From the NCBI RefSeq assembly GCF_003597395.2, contig NC_133771.1:58533709-58597708 (forward strand): DNA of 64,000 nt, in the 5' to 3' direction. Under the pieces are notes generated by a model. The model was given only the letters and a program-made list of their open reading frames with translations, was not told the origin of the DNA and did not search any database. Position 1 is the first letter of the stretch; each line of letters starts with the position of its first letter. The translations under genes and the position numbers were made by a program. This document shows, one piece after another, positions 21,641 to 33,189 of the stretch. Source of the stretch: Chelonoidis abingdonii. Its lineage: Eukaryota; Chordata; Testudines; Testudinidae.

Positions 21641-23120
21641 CAGGTGGGCAGGGTGTGCCAGGCGCTGGAGTGCGTGGAGGCGCACGCAGGGTGCGTGGCG
21701 GTGGCAGTCAGTGGGTTCCCAGGGCCCGACACCCTCCCCCCGTCCCCAGCGCTACCTCCTCGAAGAGCTCCAGGCTGTAAGTGTTGTCGTCGTCGGCGAA
21801 GAAGAGCACCCCGGGCTGCGGCGGCGGCAGGTGCTGGTGTCGCTGCCGGAGCCAGGCCAGGCCGGCGTTGCGCTGCTCGGTGGCGCGGGGCAGGCCCGGC
21901 CGCTTGTACCTGCGCGGGGTGGGGATGTGCAGGTGGGTGCAGGGCAGGCCGGCCCGCGTCACGAAGCGGCTCACCAGCTCGCTGCGCCGGGTCGCGTCCT
22001 CCACCAGGACCCAATGCAGCCGCGCCACCTGGCGGAAGGTGTTGGCCAGGCGGGTGAGCTCCGCTTTCTGCACCGGGCGGCTGTAGGTGGGGGTGATGGC
22101 ATAGATGGGGGGCAGCGGCGGCTGCCGGGGGGCTGTCGGCTGCGGGGACCGGGCGGGGGGCGCGAGCGGCGCCCGGCTGCTGTCAGTGTCCAGCAGGAGG
22201 AGGACGATGAGCCCCCAGGGCAGCAGCAGCAGGAAGCGGCTGAGGAGCAGGGACTTCATGGTACCCCCGCCAAGCAGGGCGCCGCCCTCACAGCACCAGC
22301 GGCTGCCGCCCCGGCTCCCGTCCCCATGGGAGCAGGGCTGCGGGCGGGCGGCTCTCAGCGCATCGGAGCCGGGCGGAGGGGAGCAGCCCTAGCGGTCACA
22401 GGGGTCCGGTCACCCCCTGCCTGGCCACGGGGGCTGGTCACCCCGGGCGGGCGGGTCAACGCCCGGGGGACCAAGTCCGATGTTCTGCCCTGGGCTGCAC
22501 CGAGCGGGTCAGTCACATGGCGCCGGGGTAGTGGGGGAGCCCATCCGGTGCCCAGGGCGCCTGTGGTTCCCGCTCTTCGCCCGGCCAGTCCCGCCGGGGG
22601 CTGCCTGCTCTCCTCGCCGCTCTACGCCGGCGGCTGCCGCCTTTCCGCCGCCTCTGGTCCTCGCCACGTCCCTCCTCGGGCCAGCCGGACCGTCCTGTGC
22701 GCCGCGCTGGTGGTGGCTAGGCGCGGAGCCCCCCTGCTGGGAGGTGGCGCCTCGCCGGGTGCGCGGAAGGAAAGCGGGGGCTAGCAGGGGAGCTGGCTGG
22801 AGAGATTGGCGTGCTGGCTCCTTCCTGAAAGGCGGCGGGATCTTTGGAGAACAGGCAGCGCCTGCTCACGTGCTTAAAACTCCAGGGACCCGAGCACGGG
22901 CGGCGGGTGGGGGGTGTCACACCACTAACGAACCAATGCTGCGAGTTTTAATAACCCTGCCCGCCCAGTCGCGTACGCCAGCCCCGCGGGCTTATGTGCT
23001 GCGGCACTGTCTGCCCGGGGCAAAAGAAACCCCCGAACGGTTCTGCAGAGGGGCCAGCGGCCCCCCGCCTAGCTTCTGGGCTCTGCTTGCGGCAGGAGCT
23101 AACGCCTGGCCGCCGCCGCC
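21640..23120. promoter_or_regulatory. CpG island covering B3GAT2 exon 1 and upstream sequence
   Basis: GC content and CpG density rise sharply relative to both flanks, with dense CG dinucleotides (for example 21880-22480 and 22560-22800). The island spans the exon and roughly 0.9 kb upstream of the ATG. A TATA-less CpG promoter on the minus strand is the simplest reading. The transcription start cannot be placed from sequence alone. Long plus-strand ORFs here (up to 423 codons) are a consequence of GC-rich antisense sequence. Confidence 0.8.
21756..22259 (-). CDS. B3GAT2: B3GAT2 coding exon 1: galactosylgalactosylxylosylprotein 3-beta-glucuronosyltransferase 2 (partial)
   Basis: The enzyme family transfers glucuronic acid from UDP-GlcA to terminal galactose in the Golgi. 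B3GAT2 (GlcAT-S) contributes to the HNK-1 carbohydrate precursor in the nervous system. The exon gives 168 codons: short cytoplasmic tail (1-9), one hydrophobic signal-anchor (about 10-24), a proline-rich stem (27-50), then the GT43 domain. Visible GT43 features are YAITPTYSRPVQKAELTR (53-70), the PTPRRYKRPGLPRATEQRNAG stretch (113-133), and the metal/UDP-binding DDD at 156-158 in FFADDDNTY. Coding ends phase 0 after LELFEE at a GT donor (intron begins 21755 going down: GAG|GTAGCG). Open frame continues 15 codons to an intronic stop at 21708. The ATG at 22259 starts MKSLLLSRF, the family-typical N-terminus. The stem is about 30 residues shorter than I recall for the human protein. Catalytic C-terminal exons are not in the window. 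B3GAT1/3 are less likely because of the MKS...PW anchor and the TEQRNAGLAWLRQRHQH block. Confidence 0.95.
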
Positions 23121-23194
23121 TGCTCAAAAGAGTAGCCCCTGAAAGATAAAATAATTCATGCTGTGCTTGTGAAATGAGTCTATGACCTGCTTTC
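23121..23194. other. Transition from CpG island to LTR-like repeat
   Basis: Short AT-rich segment. No feature recognised. Confidence 0.4.
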
Positions 23195-23550
23195 ATAACC
23201 TATGTCAAACATTGCTAGGTACTTTGGTCAAAAAGAACAACCTGGAATGTTTAAAGTGTCTCAACAAGCAAATAGACCTATGTACAGGCAAATATACCTA
23301 TGTACCCCACCTCTGTAAACCCCTGGAAAATATGCTATATCACTGTGGTCTGATATGAGGTCAATAATGGTATATATATATATGTACTAACTGCTATTCC
23401 TCGGGGTGTCACTCCTCTGGCATTAGTCGGGGAGGGCACCCGTCCAGCTGGTCCTCTAATAAAGGTCTGTATAAAACTCTGTCTTGTTCTCTGTGCCTCC
23501 TTGGGGTAATTGACTAGCTCCGGGAAGAACCAGCGCATTTGGCTAACACC
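23195..23550 (+). mobile_element. Solo-LTR-like repeat upstream of B3GAT2
   Basis: The segment has a TATA-rich run (23371-23384) and a polyadenylation signal AATAAA (23458-23463). A T/G-rich R/U5-like stretch follows ('actctgtcttgttctctgtg', 23475-23494), ending near 'tttggctaaca' at 23548. This order (TATA, AATAAA, GT-rich) is that of a retroviral or LTR-retrotransposon LTR in plus orientation. Exact TG/CA ends and a target duplication were not fixed, and no internal viral genes are attached. Confidence 0.45.
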
Positions 23551-26500
23551 CCTAAACTTCTTTTGTTGAGCAAATGTGGCAGCTGTAACACGCCCTGGCT
23601 CGTGGCTGCAGCAAGACAGTGTCTGTGCCCCGGGAGACGGTAACAAACGCATGGACATCCATCCCCGGCCGAACCAGGCTCGTGCAGTTCACTCGTCTTC
23701 TGAAACATCCCATTCCCTGGGCAGCCGTGGTTGGGCCACAGAAAAGAAAATGCCAACCCCGCCAACGCGGGATGTGAGAGCAGGCAGCTCTCGCGGCTGA
23801 ACTGAAGGGAATGTTCGGCTTTGCAGGGCTGGCTTCGTGTGAGACCGCACCACTGTGTCTAGTGCTGGGAAACGTGTGCCGAAGGTTAGCTGCCTGCAGC
23901 GCTTTACTGCTCGCCTCCGAGTTGCCAAGAGAAATTAAGTATCTACAACGCAATTGTTTTTTAAATAAAATGAATTGTTCTGACATGAGGAAAAGTTGAA
24001 TGGTAGAGTGTATGTATAGTGTATGCTGCCCACTTTTCTGTCATTTTTAACTGGAAGAATAATGTTCTGAGATAAGCAAAAATTAATGTTTGTAAATTAG
24101 TTGAAAACATTTAATACAGTTACATTTCTTTTTGTTGACTTGGTTTTTGTCATCTTCTTTGTGTTTTTGTCTTTTCAGGGGCACTTTACATGTTTATTTT
24201 AATCTCTGAATAACCCATACTCTTTGCTGCATAACAAAACATTTTAGAGACAGTAGTAAAAGGCATTCTGACCTTCTATGACTGCCCATTTTTGTACATC
24301 TGAATCTCATTTTGTTTTTTCATCATATCTCTAAATTTGCTTCAACTTTGTAATAAACCAACCCCAGGAACTGTTTTTTTCAAATCAAATATCAATCATA
24401 TATCAGTATTTATTTCATCTGAATATGATACAACAATCTAGTGCTACAACAAACTTCATTCCCTCATAGGAGTGCACAAGAAGTTTCTGTTGCATTGTTC
24501 AGCATTTCCCATTGTCATTACTAAACATTAGTTTAAAAGTTTACTTGTTCCTTTACACTTCATGTGATGCAGAATAGAAAGATACACTACTACTCATTAT
24601 AATGAGAATTATACTATTTAATACATATACTGTATTACATTTATAGGCCAAATTATTGCCTCACCAGTGTAAATCTGGAATAATTGTATCTGACATCAGA
24701 ATTTTTCCAATTTAGCAGTATTCAGTGGGATGATTCTGCTGTTAAAAAACATTCCTTATATTTTCAGACAAGGCCATTAGCTGAAAGTACACATTTCTAA
24801 TCTATTTTTATATATACACTTGTTATTTAAATGGACATATTAACCCAAAGGGCTCACAAACAGAAAGGACATTAGAGTGATGTAATATAAATTGAAATCT
24901 GTGTGACAATGAGAGTAACAAATGACTATGCACTGAGAATCTAAATGAGGAAACATCTGTGCAGTCTAGCAATAATTAGAGTTAGCATGTTTAGTGGAGA
25001 AATGGAAAGCTTGTTATGTGATTAATGAAATAATATGGAGGAATGCAGCAAGTCTAAGTAGTTCAATATATCCAAATCAAAAGCATTTCGTACCTGAAAT
25101 TACAGTTGCCCGTTTTGTGCTGATGCAGCTTATCTGAAGGACAATAATCTAAATAACACCTCTGTCAAATGGCTGAGTATGCCATTGTTTCCCCATTTAC
25201 TGAACAATGATATTTACAGATGGTGCTTACTCAGGTAATGTAACCTATGTATTAAAACCATATCCCAATAAGATTTCTTTTTTAAAAGTTACGGGTCAAT
25301 TCAGGGGAGTTCAAAGCTCATTATCTCCAAGATATTTGAGTATCAGAGCACCAAAAGCCGAGTGGGGCACAGACTAAAATTAAGGATTAGAAAGGAGTGT
25401 ATTTTAATGGACATATTCTTTGTATTACACCTAGTCTTTTCTCAGGAAAAATTATTATCTTTAGTGGGAATTTTGTAGGAGTAATCAATACTGATATATA
25501 ATACCTTAACAAAGGCAGCAATCGGAACAGCTGATATAATTGCAACAGTTTAGAAAGGAGCACAACCTCTAACTCATCATCAAGGCAAGTTCTTGATGGA
25601 ATATTTGATACTATTCCATCTCTGTAATTGACTATGTTCCTGGCATCTGGTAACTGAATTCAGTGCTTATGTACATCAATTTGTATTTACTGTTTCTAGC
25701 TATATACAACATATTGTAATATATTGATTGGTTTTATTGATGGGAAGTACCCAACTGTCTGACAATGTGTGCTCATATAAATGTCTAGATAAATATATCC
25801 ACACAGTGTGAACTGTATTTATATATTGTTTTGTAGGCAACACTCGTTCACCTGTTTTTACATCCACATTCTATGTAATTATTTTACTATGCCTATAGTT
25901 TTACTCTTAAACTGTTGCATGATGTACGTTATGACACAGCAACTGCATTTTGCCTCAGAGGTGGCTGCATTTCAGTGGTAGATTAAGTACACAATGTGTA
26001 ATAGAAGATGGTAGTTAATGATGCAGACACATTTTCTTTTATATTTAAATATAGATTATTTTAGGCCAAGAGAAAAAGAGTGAGTTGTAAAGTGTTTGAA
26101 GAGTTTTGAAATTCCTCAGATTGAAAGGCACTACATACAAATAAAATATTATTTATTAAAATTCTTTCAAATAAGCAAAGTAGAATGTTCTTGTTTCTGA
26201 AATTAGAGAGACCCGCTCACATTATATAATGACTAAACATGCTATTTTTGTGTGGTAAGACTAGCTACAGATACATATTTTACTACAAAACACCTCAGTA
26301 CTATTTATTACCAAGATTGTTACATTTGATTTTGGGCCTCAGGTGTAACTATAAAACAAAAGGCCACACTCGCCTGTGATGGATGGCACAAATCATTCCG
26401 TGACTCAGATCATTCTTCTAGTTGCACACAAAAGCAGAGTAGTGCATATTCAGAGATGCATGATGGCGAGTGGGCATGCATTGCTCTTTAGAATCCAGAA

Positions 26501-27250
26501 TGGTTTATTTGCAGAAGGTTATCATGCTGAAAATATAGTATAGTGTTGCTGATCAGTGCCTCCTTTCCCCAATGCAGCTTTTTGTCATGGATTTGTCAGG
26601 AGGTGGTGCCAACCTTTCCATCCTAGCTAGGTCTGCACAGGATTCAGGTGCCTTGAATAAGTTAAAGTAGACATGCACTGCCTGGAAACAAGGAGCCATA
26701 ATGACAGCCAGTAATTACAGGCCTTCTTTCCACTGATCACAATCGCTCCAACATATGCGTAGATTGGGGGAAAGACATGGTATAGGAACTGTTACAGCTG
26801 GACTATCTGAGAATCCTCCTACACTTCCTCTAATCCTGAGGCAGCTCAGTTCTCTTTGCTTTTCTTCCACTCAGTCCCTTGGGCCACCCTTCGCTCTCTC
26901 ATCAGTGTTGCTACTTCTGATGTCACCCAGCCTATCTCCAGTCTCTCCTGTCATGCCTGTCTCGTTGGCAGAAAGCTTGACACTTTTACTTGCCCAAATA
27001 GCACTTCTCCCTGTCCAGGTTATAAGCAATATGGTTTCCCCAGACTGATAGTATATCCATCTGAAGTTATAGTTGGAGATAGGAGTATTTGAAAGAAGCA
27101 ATTAAAATGGATTTTTCTGTGTGCTCTGCAATGATGGGACTATTTCTCTCCTGCAGGAAACAGGAGCAAAAGCAATTAGATAAACATATAAAATGTTGAA
27201 TTAGGGTAGAAGCACGGACAGCCAGACACAATAATCATCCACCTCAAATA
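23551..27250. other. Upstream intergenic sequence, mostly unique
   Basis: About 3.7 kb. 23551-23960 is moderately GC-rich and could be part of a repeat or an unannotated first exon. 24000-27250 is AT-rich without recognised genes or repeats. Its low repeat content compared with the right half makes it a candidate for B3GAT2 distal regulatory sequence, which cannot be tested from one sequence. Confidence 0.45.
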
Positions 27251-27420
27251 AACATGGTTTTAGAAACATACAAGGAGCTGATGATCAAAGTGAAATGGGA
27301 TTGATAGAGCTATGATAGGGTTCCTTGAGGCTATGCTAGACTGGTTAGAATTCCTTCTGTGTAGGAGCAGCGGGGCAAACACTTTTTACAGGCACATCAA
27401 TTCTGGTGTGACTATATTTC
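27251..27420. repeat. 170-bp direct repeat, copy 1
   Basis: Starts 'acatggttttagaaacatac' and ends 'gtgactatatttc'. It is colinear without net indel with 28433-28602 at roughly 88-90% identity by eye. Not tandem: 1.0 kb separates the copies. Confidence 0.85.
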
Positions 27421-28432
27421 TCTGACATTTTTTGGCTTTGCCTTTGTGGATTCAAGCCTTTTGTGCATGGCTAAGCAATGTGCTAGTGAGATCTTGTGGA
27501 GGGTAGTCTTTGCAAGAGCATTAGATAAGTGGTTGAAAAAGTAGGCCTGAGTTGGGTGAAGTATCCCAACCACTTAATCTCAGTGTGACAGAAAGGCAAA
27601 AGTCACTTACATGGATTCTGAAATGCCAACAACTGGTCGCTGGCAGAAACTTAGCTATGAGGTCCACATTCTCAGTATGAGAGGTGGGATGTTTAAGCAT
27701 CACTACGCAAAAGCACTTGGGCCAGATGACCCATAAAGATGTCCCAGGATGGGGCAGAAGGATGGGGTGCCTCCATGGCAATCAGTAGGGAAAGGATTTG
27801 GCCAGGTTCCTTTCCCAAGAGTTATTTTTCAAGGACGATATGCCTTCTGTTGTTATTGTGATTAATGCAGCTGTGGTCAAGCTAGGCAAATTTCCCTAAA
27901 TCATTATGTGCATGTCTTCCTCACACCATGTCCTTGGCAAATTCTGTATAATTGGGCTGTAAGGTTCTCTGTCTGCTGTTTAATATGCTCTTTACTGATA
28001 TGTTCTTTATTAGCACTGGTGGGTGTGTGGTTTTTGGGTTTGTTTGTTTGTTTTACAGTTATGTTGTCTCTTACATAACAATGTTTAAACAGCATTTTTG
28101 TAGTCAGACTATCCCTAGGCGTGTTCAATTCTTTGATGTCTCACAATTTTAAAGATTAGGGCTAGATGTTGTAACAGAAACAGAGCTGCAAAGTACATTA
28201 TCTTGACAGATGTTTAGGGCCAGATGGTGCAGTGATGGCACTGTCCTGCGTGAGGGGCAGTGTAGAAGTGACTGCCTATAGGGATTTCCAGGAAGGATTG
28301 TGGCTCCAGGCAGTGCAGAGGAAGTGCTTGTGATGTACTATCAAAGGGAACTGTCTGAGATTGCCAGGACTTTGCATGTTTGAGGTACCCTTCTACCAGG
28401 ATACGGCACTCAGATACTACTGTGTTGTGCCG
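27421..28432. other. Spacer between the direct repeats
   Basis: No exon recognised. A G/T-rich (GTTT)n-like microsatellite lies near 28040-28053, and a 'gggccagatggtgcagtgatgg' type repeat edge near 28216. Confidence 0.4.
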
Positions 28433-28602
28433 ACATGGTTTTGGAAATATACCAGGAGCTGATGGTCAAAGTGAAATGGGATTGATAGAGCTATGATAGG
28501 GTTCCTTGAGGCTATGCTAGACTGCTCAGAGTTCCTTTTTTGTAAGGAGTAGTGGGGCAAACACTTTCTGCAGGTACATAGACTCTGTTGTGACTATATT
28601 TC
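28433..28602. repeat. 170-bp direct repeat, copy 2
   Basis: Starts 'acatggttttggaaatatac' and ends 'gtgactatatttc'. Same orientation and length as 27251-27420. The shared unit may be a fragment of an unnamed dispersed repeat, or a local segmental duplication. Confidence 0.85.
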
Positions 28603-30115
28603 AAGGATGATCCCTTAAGAGAATTATTCTCTTCCCCACCTTTACATGCTCATATAACAGCATAATCCGGCCCTTAATATATAGTCCTGGAGCATTAAAA
28701 TTACATCTCTCCACAGTGGATTTCCTGTCCTGTACGGTGAATTCTATTGAATAACAATGAGTACCAGTAAAAGAGGAACTCTTCCTGCATGGCAGGTGAA
28801 GTTTTCACAGTCCAGGACTGTAATATTGTTGTAAATAATATAATTCTACCAAATATGTCTGATCAATTATGACATTTGAGAGGGACAAACTATCATATCC
28901 TTTGCGAAAAGACAAGGCAAATAGTTATAGCCGTCACAACTTTTCCCAAAGAATGCACTGTTTGTAATTCTCAGTTGATGCAATTTTACATAGTGTAACT
29001 ACCTGTCAAAGTTTTCACTAAGGATGAGATATTATAGAATTCTCAAATGGCATCATTTAACATACCATATTTGATAGATCCGTATTAATTAATTATGTAT
29101 AGTATAAACAGAAATACATTATGGAATATATTATTGAATATTGAAACTATTCATCACTTATCTTAATCAACTTTCACTTTATCTCATTTATTACCTTATT
29201 TGCTCCACAATTTCTGAGTCCTACAGTTGTTCCAAACCTGTGAACTAAATTTAATACTTTATGAAAGGTCCTATAGGACATTAATTTGAAAATGTTATGC
29301 ACGTTTGGGTAGACTTTTCAAAAGGACTCTCCTAGAATTTTCAGTGCAGCTAACTACAGCACTGTGGTTTCAATTTCAGTATTGAAATCTACATGATACA
29401 TACATTAAAATCACTATTGTAACATTTGTTTGATTAAAAATGTAGCAATGGAATGTCGATCATTCTATTACAGTCTTTTATCTCCCTGTTAAAAGATCTA
29501 TTCTTTACAGATCACCAGTTACTGTGAAGTCTGATTCATCTCCCTGTCTTTCTCTGACACCAGGAATCCTTTAAAAGATGAGGATGTAAATTATACATCA
29601 CTTTAAGAGCTGGGCTTGCTGGTCCCTTCTTTCATTCATAATTCCCTTATCTTGCACCCCTAACTTTATTTATAATGTTCAGAACTGGAATTTGCATCAG
29701 GCAAAACAGAAGATGAAAATACATTTGAAAGACAGTTTAATAATCATGCCTGGATATACGATTTGGGAATGCTCATCTTTATTTGTTCAGACTCTCTGAC
29801 TCTTTGAGTTGTCTGTGATTGATGTCAGATTTAAGCCTGAACATATTTTTACATAAGAAAATGCTCAGGTTTTCCATTTCACACCAGCCTCAGAGAAGTG
29901 CAACATCTCTTGAAATACTGGATGATATTCATTTATTCACAAGCATTCTTGGCAAGGGCATATTCAGATTGCACACTGCAGGGTTAAATGTGTTGTGTGA
30001 TTATTTAGTGTTATTGATTATTATTGAATTCCAATTCATTCTAATTTCATGAGCTGGAGGATTGTAGCATTCTAGTCCCAGAATCAACCTTGATTCTTTT
30101 GTACTTATCAAGTTC
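28603..30115. other. Unrecognised AT-rich sequence
   Basis: No gene, repeat family or structure recognised on either strand. Confidence 0.5.
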
Positions 30116-30515
30116 CATATCTGGTTGGGAACCCTGGTGTGCACCACAAAGATACTCACACTGAGGGCAGTGCAAAGCTTTAACCACTTTTATTAGCACA
30201 ATTAGTAAAGACAAAAAAGCTCCAAACCACAAAAAGATACCAAATACAGAGTTAAGGTGATATCTTGTACCATTCCTCACATATATACTCACATCCTTCC
30301 TTGGGGATCTGGTGCTGAAAGACAGAACCTTCTCTGTCCCTGGCAATGAGTCTAATGGTCCTGATCAACTGACAACTACAGTTACATGTTGGTCTGGCCT
30401 ATTATAGGGCTTAGGTGTTATCATGAATAGTCATGCAAATGTTTAGCCTCCCTTGTCCATATCTAACTTCCTCGCCCTAATAATGTGGGAGGCTTTTTAT
30501 CCTATAGATTGGTAT
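30116..30515 (-). mobile_element. LTR-like repeat, minus orientation
   Basis: Read on the minus strand, it has an upstream AT-rich promoter-like part, a 'gagtatatatgtgagg' TATA-like block (about 30280-30295) and an AATAAA signal (30189-30194). A GT-rich U5-like stretch and 'cacaccagggttccc' near 30125 follow. The element order suggests a solo LTR. Termini and target duplication are not established. Confidence 0.45.
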
Positions 30516-30539
30516 ATTAATAATTGTAGCTTATTACTA

Positions 30540-30745
30540 AGGCTACAAGTTTGTCATGGAGGTCATAGAAGTCACGGATTCAGTAACTTTCTGTGACCTA
30601 CATGACTTCTGCAGTGGCTGGTGCGCCTGGCCCAGGGGCTGCCTGAGTAGCTCAGGCAGCCCCTGGGCCAGTCACACCCTCCATTGCTGGGGCAGTCTCG
30701 GGCCCCTGCACTCTCCTCCCCGAGCAGCAGCAGGAGTTGGGGTAC
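30540..30745. repeat. Dispersed repeat containing a 45-nt perfect hairpin
   Basis: 'aagtcacggattcagtaact' plus 'ctgtgacctacatgactt' is a common reptile DNA-transposon end style. Inside, 30627-30647 and 30651-30671 form a perfect 21-bp stem (CTGGCCCAGGGGCTGCCTGAG and its inverse) around a TAG loop. Confidence 0.6.
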
Positions 30746-31304
30746 AGGAGGGGGCAGGGGATCTCAGCAGCCCTTACCTTGGAGGGCTCTCTGGAAGCTG
30801 CGACATCCCCCACCCTCAACTCCTAGGTGGAGGCATGACCAGACAGCTCTGCACACTGCCTCTGCCCCAAGCACTGGCTTTCCCCAAAACTCAGGGTAAC
30901 TGTTGGCCATTTATCCATACCAAAGTTCACAGGCCTCAAAGCATTTTGCTAACTTATACCTTATGCTAACTATTTAAACTAAATACCTCATATGACACAG
31001 GCATGTAGGTTCCTTGTGTTATTGCCAACTAAAATAAAATGCTGTAGCTAGCTCTGTGAACTACAAACATTAGTTTATCTTGGGAAGGGCCTTTAGAATT
31101 ATTGAGTGATATGCTGGCTCCACTGAAGTCAACGAGAGCTTTGACATTGACTTCAATGGGGTCAGGTTTTTACTCACTTATCTAATGGAAATGTTGGTTT
31201 TATGTAATTAACAGCGCTATGTCATAGGTGCTAACATTCATCAGTAATGAATAAATAACTCTTTAGGGAGAAAATGGGAACTTTATTGTTGTTATTACTA
31301 CTAC
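30746..31304. other. Unrecognised sequence
   Basis: GC-rich to about 30900 and then AT-rich. No exon or repeat named. Confidence 0.4.
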
Positions 31305-31420
31305 TGTGTTAGCGCTCCAATATGTGGCCAAAATGAAAGTTCCATAGTGCTAGGTGCTGTGCAAATATAAGAAGATCCAGCCTCCAGAGAATTAATGATC
31401 TAATTTGAAGAGAGATACAA
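31305..31420 (+). repeat. Old MIR/L2-like SINE fragment
   Basis: 'atagtgctaggtgctgtgca' followed by 'ccagcctccagagaattaat' is a diverged relative of the fragments at 37745-37860 and 53430-53530, which read 'gtgctaggcactgtacaaac' and 'gagtttacagtct'. It is an ancient amniote interspersed repeat. The exact family is uncertain. Confidence 0.45.
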
Positions 31421-32025
31421 GTGAGTGTAACAAACAAGGGGGAGAAAAGGGTGGAAGTATGAGAGTTTGTTAGCTCTTTCAGACATGTACAATCTGTATT
31501 CAATGAGTTCAGATGTTGCTTAACACTAGACTTTTCCTGATGTATAGGGATAGAACGCTACATACTTTTTTATAGCTCCCAGTTATTGATACCATAGACA
31601 ACAAAGCTCTAAAAGAGACATTTTCATTATAAGCACTTTTCTTCAAATGCATATATAGCTTCCTGGAAGTAAAAATCCTCTCCATTACATTATTTAGACT
31701 GTAAGCTTTTCAGGATAGGGACCCTAGGTGAAAGTCTGCTCCTAATGATGTCTGTGGGAGTTTTACCCTTGAGTTCAATGAGGCCAGGATTTTTACCTCC
31801 TGTCTTCATCTGTGTTGTACAGCACCTAATCAAATGGGGCTCTTATCCTCACTAGGACCTCTGGGTTCAGTGCGGGGTTTAGATGCTGGAGGAGTGGGGC
31901 TCAGTTGGGTGGGAATCCAGGTGCAGCTGGGTAGGACTAAGAGGAAGGGGGATTAGGGTGCTTGTTGGGGTGGTCCAGGTGCAGGGGGAGTGGAGTTCAT
32001 GGGGTGAAAGTTGAGTTTGAGGGAG
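31421..32025. other. Unrecognised sequence
   Basis: No gene. 31860-32020 is G-rich and loosely repetitive. Confidence 0.4.
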
Positions 32026-32374
32026 GTCTTGATCAGTGCTTCTCAAAGCTGGTCCACCACTTGTTCAGGGAAAGCCCCTGGTGGGCCAGGCCAGTTTGTT
32101 TACCTGCCACATCTGCAGGTTTGGCCAATTGTGGCTCCAAATGGCCACAGGTCACCACTCTAGGCCAATGGGGGCAGCGGGAAGTGGCGCAGGCCAAGGG
32201 ATGTGCTGGCCGCAGCTTCCCGACGCCCCCATTGGCCTGGAGTGGCTAACTTCAGCCAGTGGGAGCCGCAGTAGGCCAGACCTGTGGATGTGACAGGTAA
32301 ACAAACTGGCCCGGCCCGCCACGGGCTTTCCCTGAACAAGCCGCGGACTGGTTTTGAGAAGCACTGGTCTAGAG
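32026..32374. mobile_element. 333-bp palindromic hAT-type MITE, second subfamily
   Basis: The element proper is 32034-32366, starting CAGTGCTTCTCAAAGCTGG and ending GGTTTTGAGAAGCACTG. Flanking 8-mers GTCTTGAT and GTCTAGAG match 6/8, an eroded target duplication. Its core (TGTTTAC, CATCTGCAGGTTTGGCC, GTGGCTCC, CAGGCCAATGGGGGC class) is shared with the element at 4234-4566, and the length is identical, yet the outer 45 bp differ completely. Confidence 0.85.
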
Positions 32375-33189
32375 GCATGGAGATTGGGTGGATGGGGGAT
32401 CAGCTCCTTGTATGTGGATCTCTCTCCCTGCAGCTGAGGAGCAATGGATACAGAAAGTGCGGGGAGCGGGAGCTTGCAGAGCTTCCTGCAGTTGGGGGAG
32501 AAATCTGGGGGTGGGTCTGACCTGGCACCAGATGCCATGCAGGGGAAGAGGAAGTACCATCCTCCCTAGCCCAGCTGGGACTAGCAGAGGTAGAAGCCAC
32601 TAGCCAGGTCTTCCCCAGTCCCGCCCCCTGCACCACAGCGATTTACCTCTCTGCTGGTTACTCTGGGCACTCAAAACATACTGCTGGGGAGGGTCGCATG
32701 ACCGCTCTTGTGGCTTCCCTTTGCTTCCCAGTCAGAAAGTCATTTTTCTGCAGGAAAGCAAAGAATTCTGCACATGTGCAGAATTTCCCACAGGAGTAGC
32801 CTATTGTATGGCCTGCAGAATAATGTGTCTAAATGAGTCTCATCCTTTTTAGCATACAGTACTAGTCCCTCTCACAAATGACTTGGGGAATTAATGATTG
32901 AAATTGCCATCATATTGCTGTAAGCTGGTTGTTAGCTTCGTGGAGAGGCAACAGGCATACAGACTCATTTGCATGCCTTCCCTGCAGCTGGGAACTGGAA
33001 GTGCTCCTACCGACTTGTTTTCTCCTGCACACCTTTGGTGGGGGCTGTACTAGAATTCGTTCCTCATAAAGAAAATCTGAAGTTCAAAAATCCAAACAAT
33101 TTAAGGGAAAAAAATGTACATGAAAGGGAAGTGGTCTGGAAAATAAAGCGAGCTCACAGAATACAGACAGCTGACAATACAAAAAAAAG
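32375..33189. other. Unrecognised sequence
   Basis: The GC-rich part 32400-32640 gives chance ORFs on both strands. The rest is unremarkable. No exon recognised. Confidence 0.4.

Noticed and set aside
1..21755. B3GAT2 exon 2 in the window
   Set aside because: No minus-strand frame shows the expected continuation of the GT43 domain. The intron in this family is usually long, so exon 2 probably lies beyond the left edge.
21513..22784. 423-codon plus-strand ORF overlapping B3GAT2 exon 1
   Set aside because: It is antisense to a clearly recognisable GT43 exon in a CpG island. Composition is biased to Gly/Arg/Ala/Pro, with no domain. GC-rich DNA lacks stop codons by chance.
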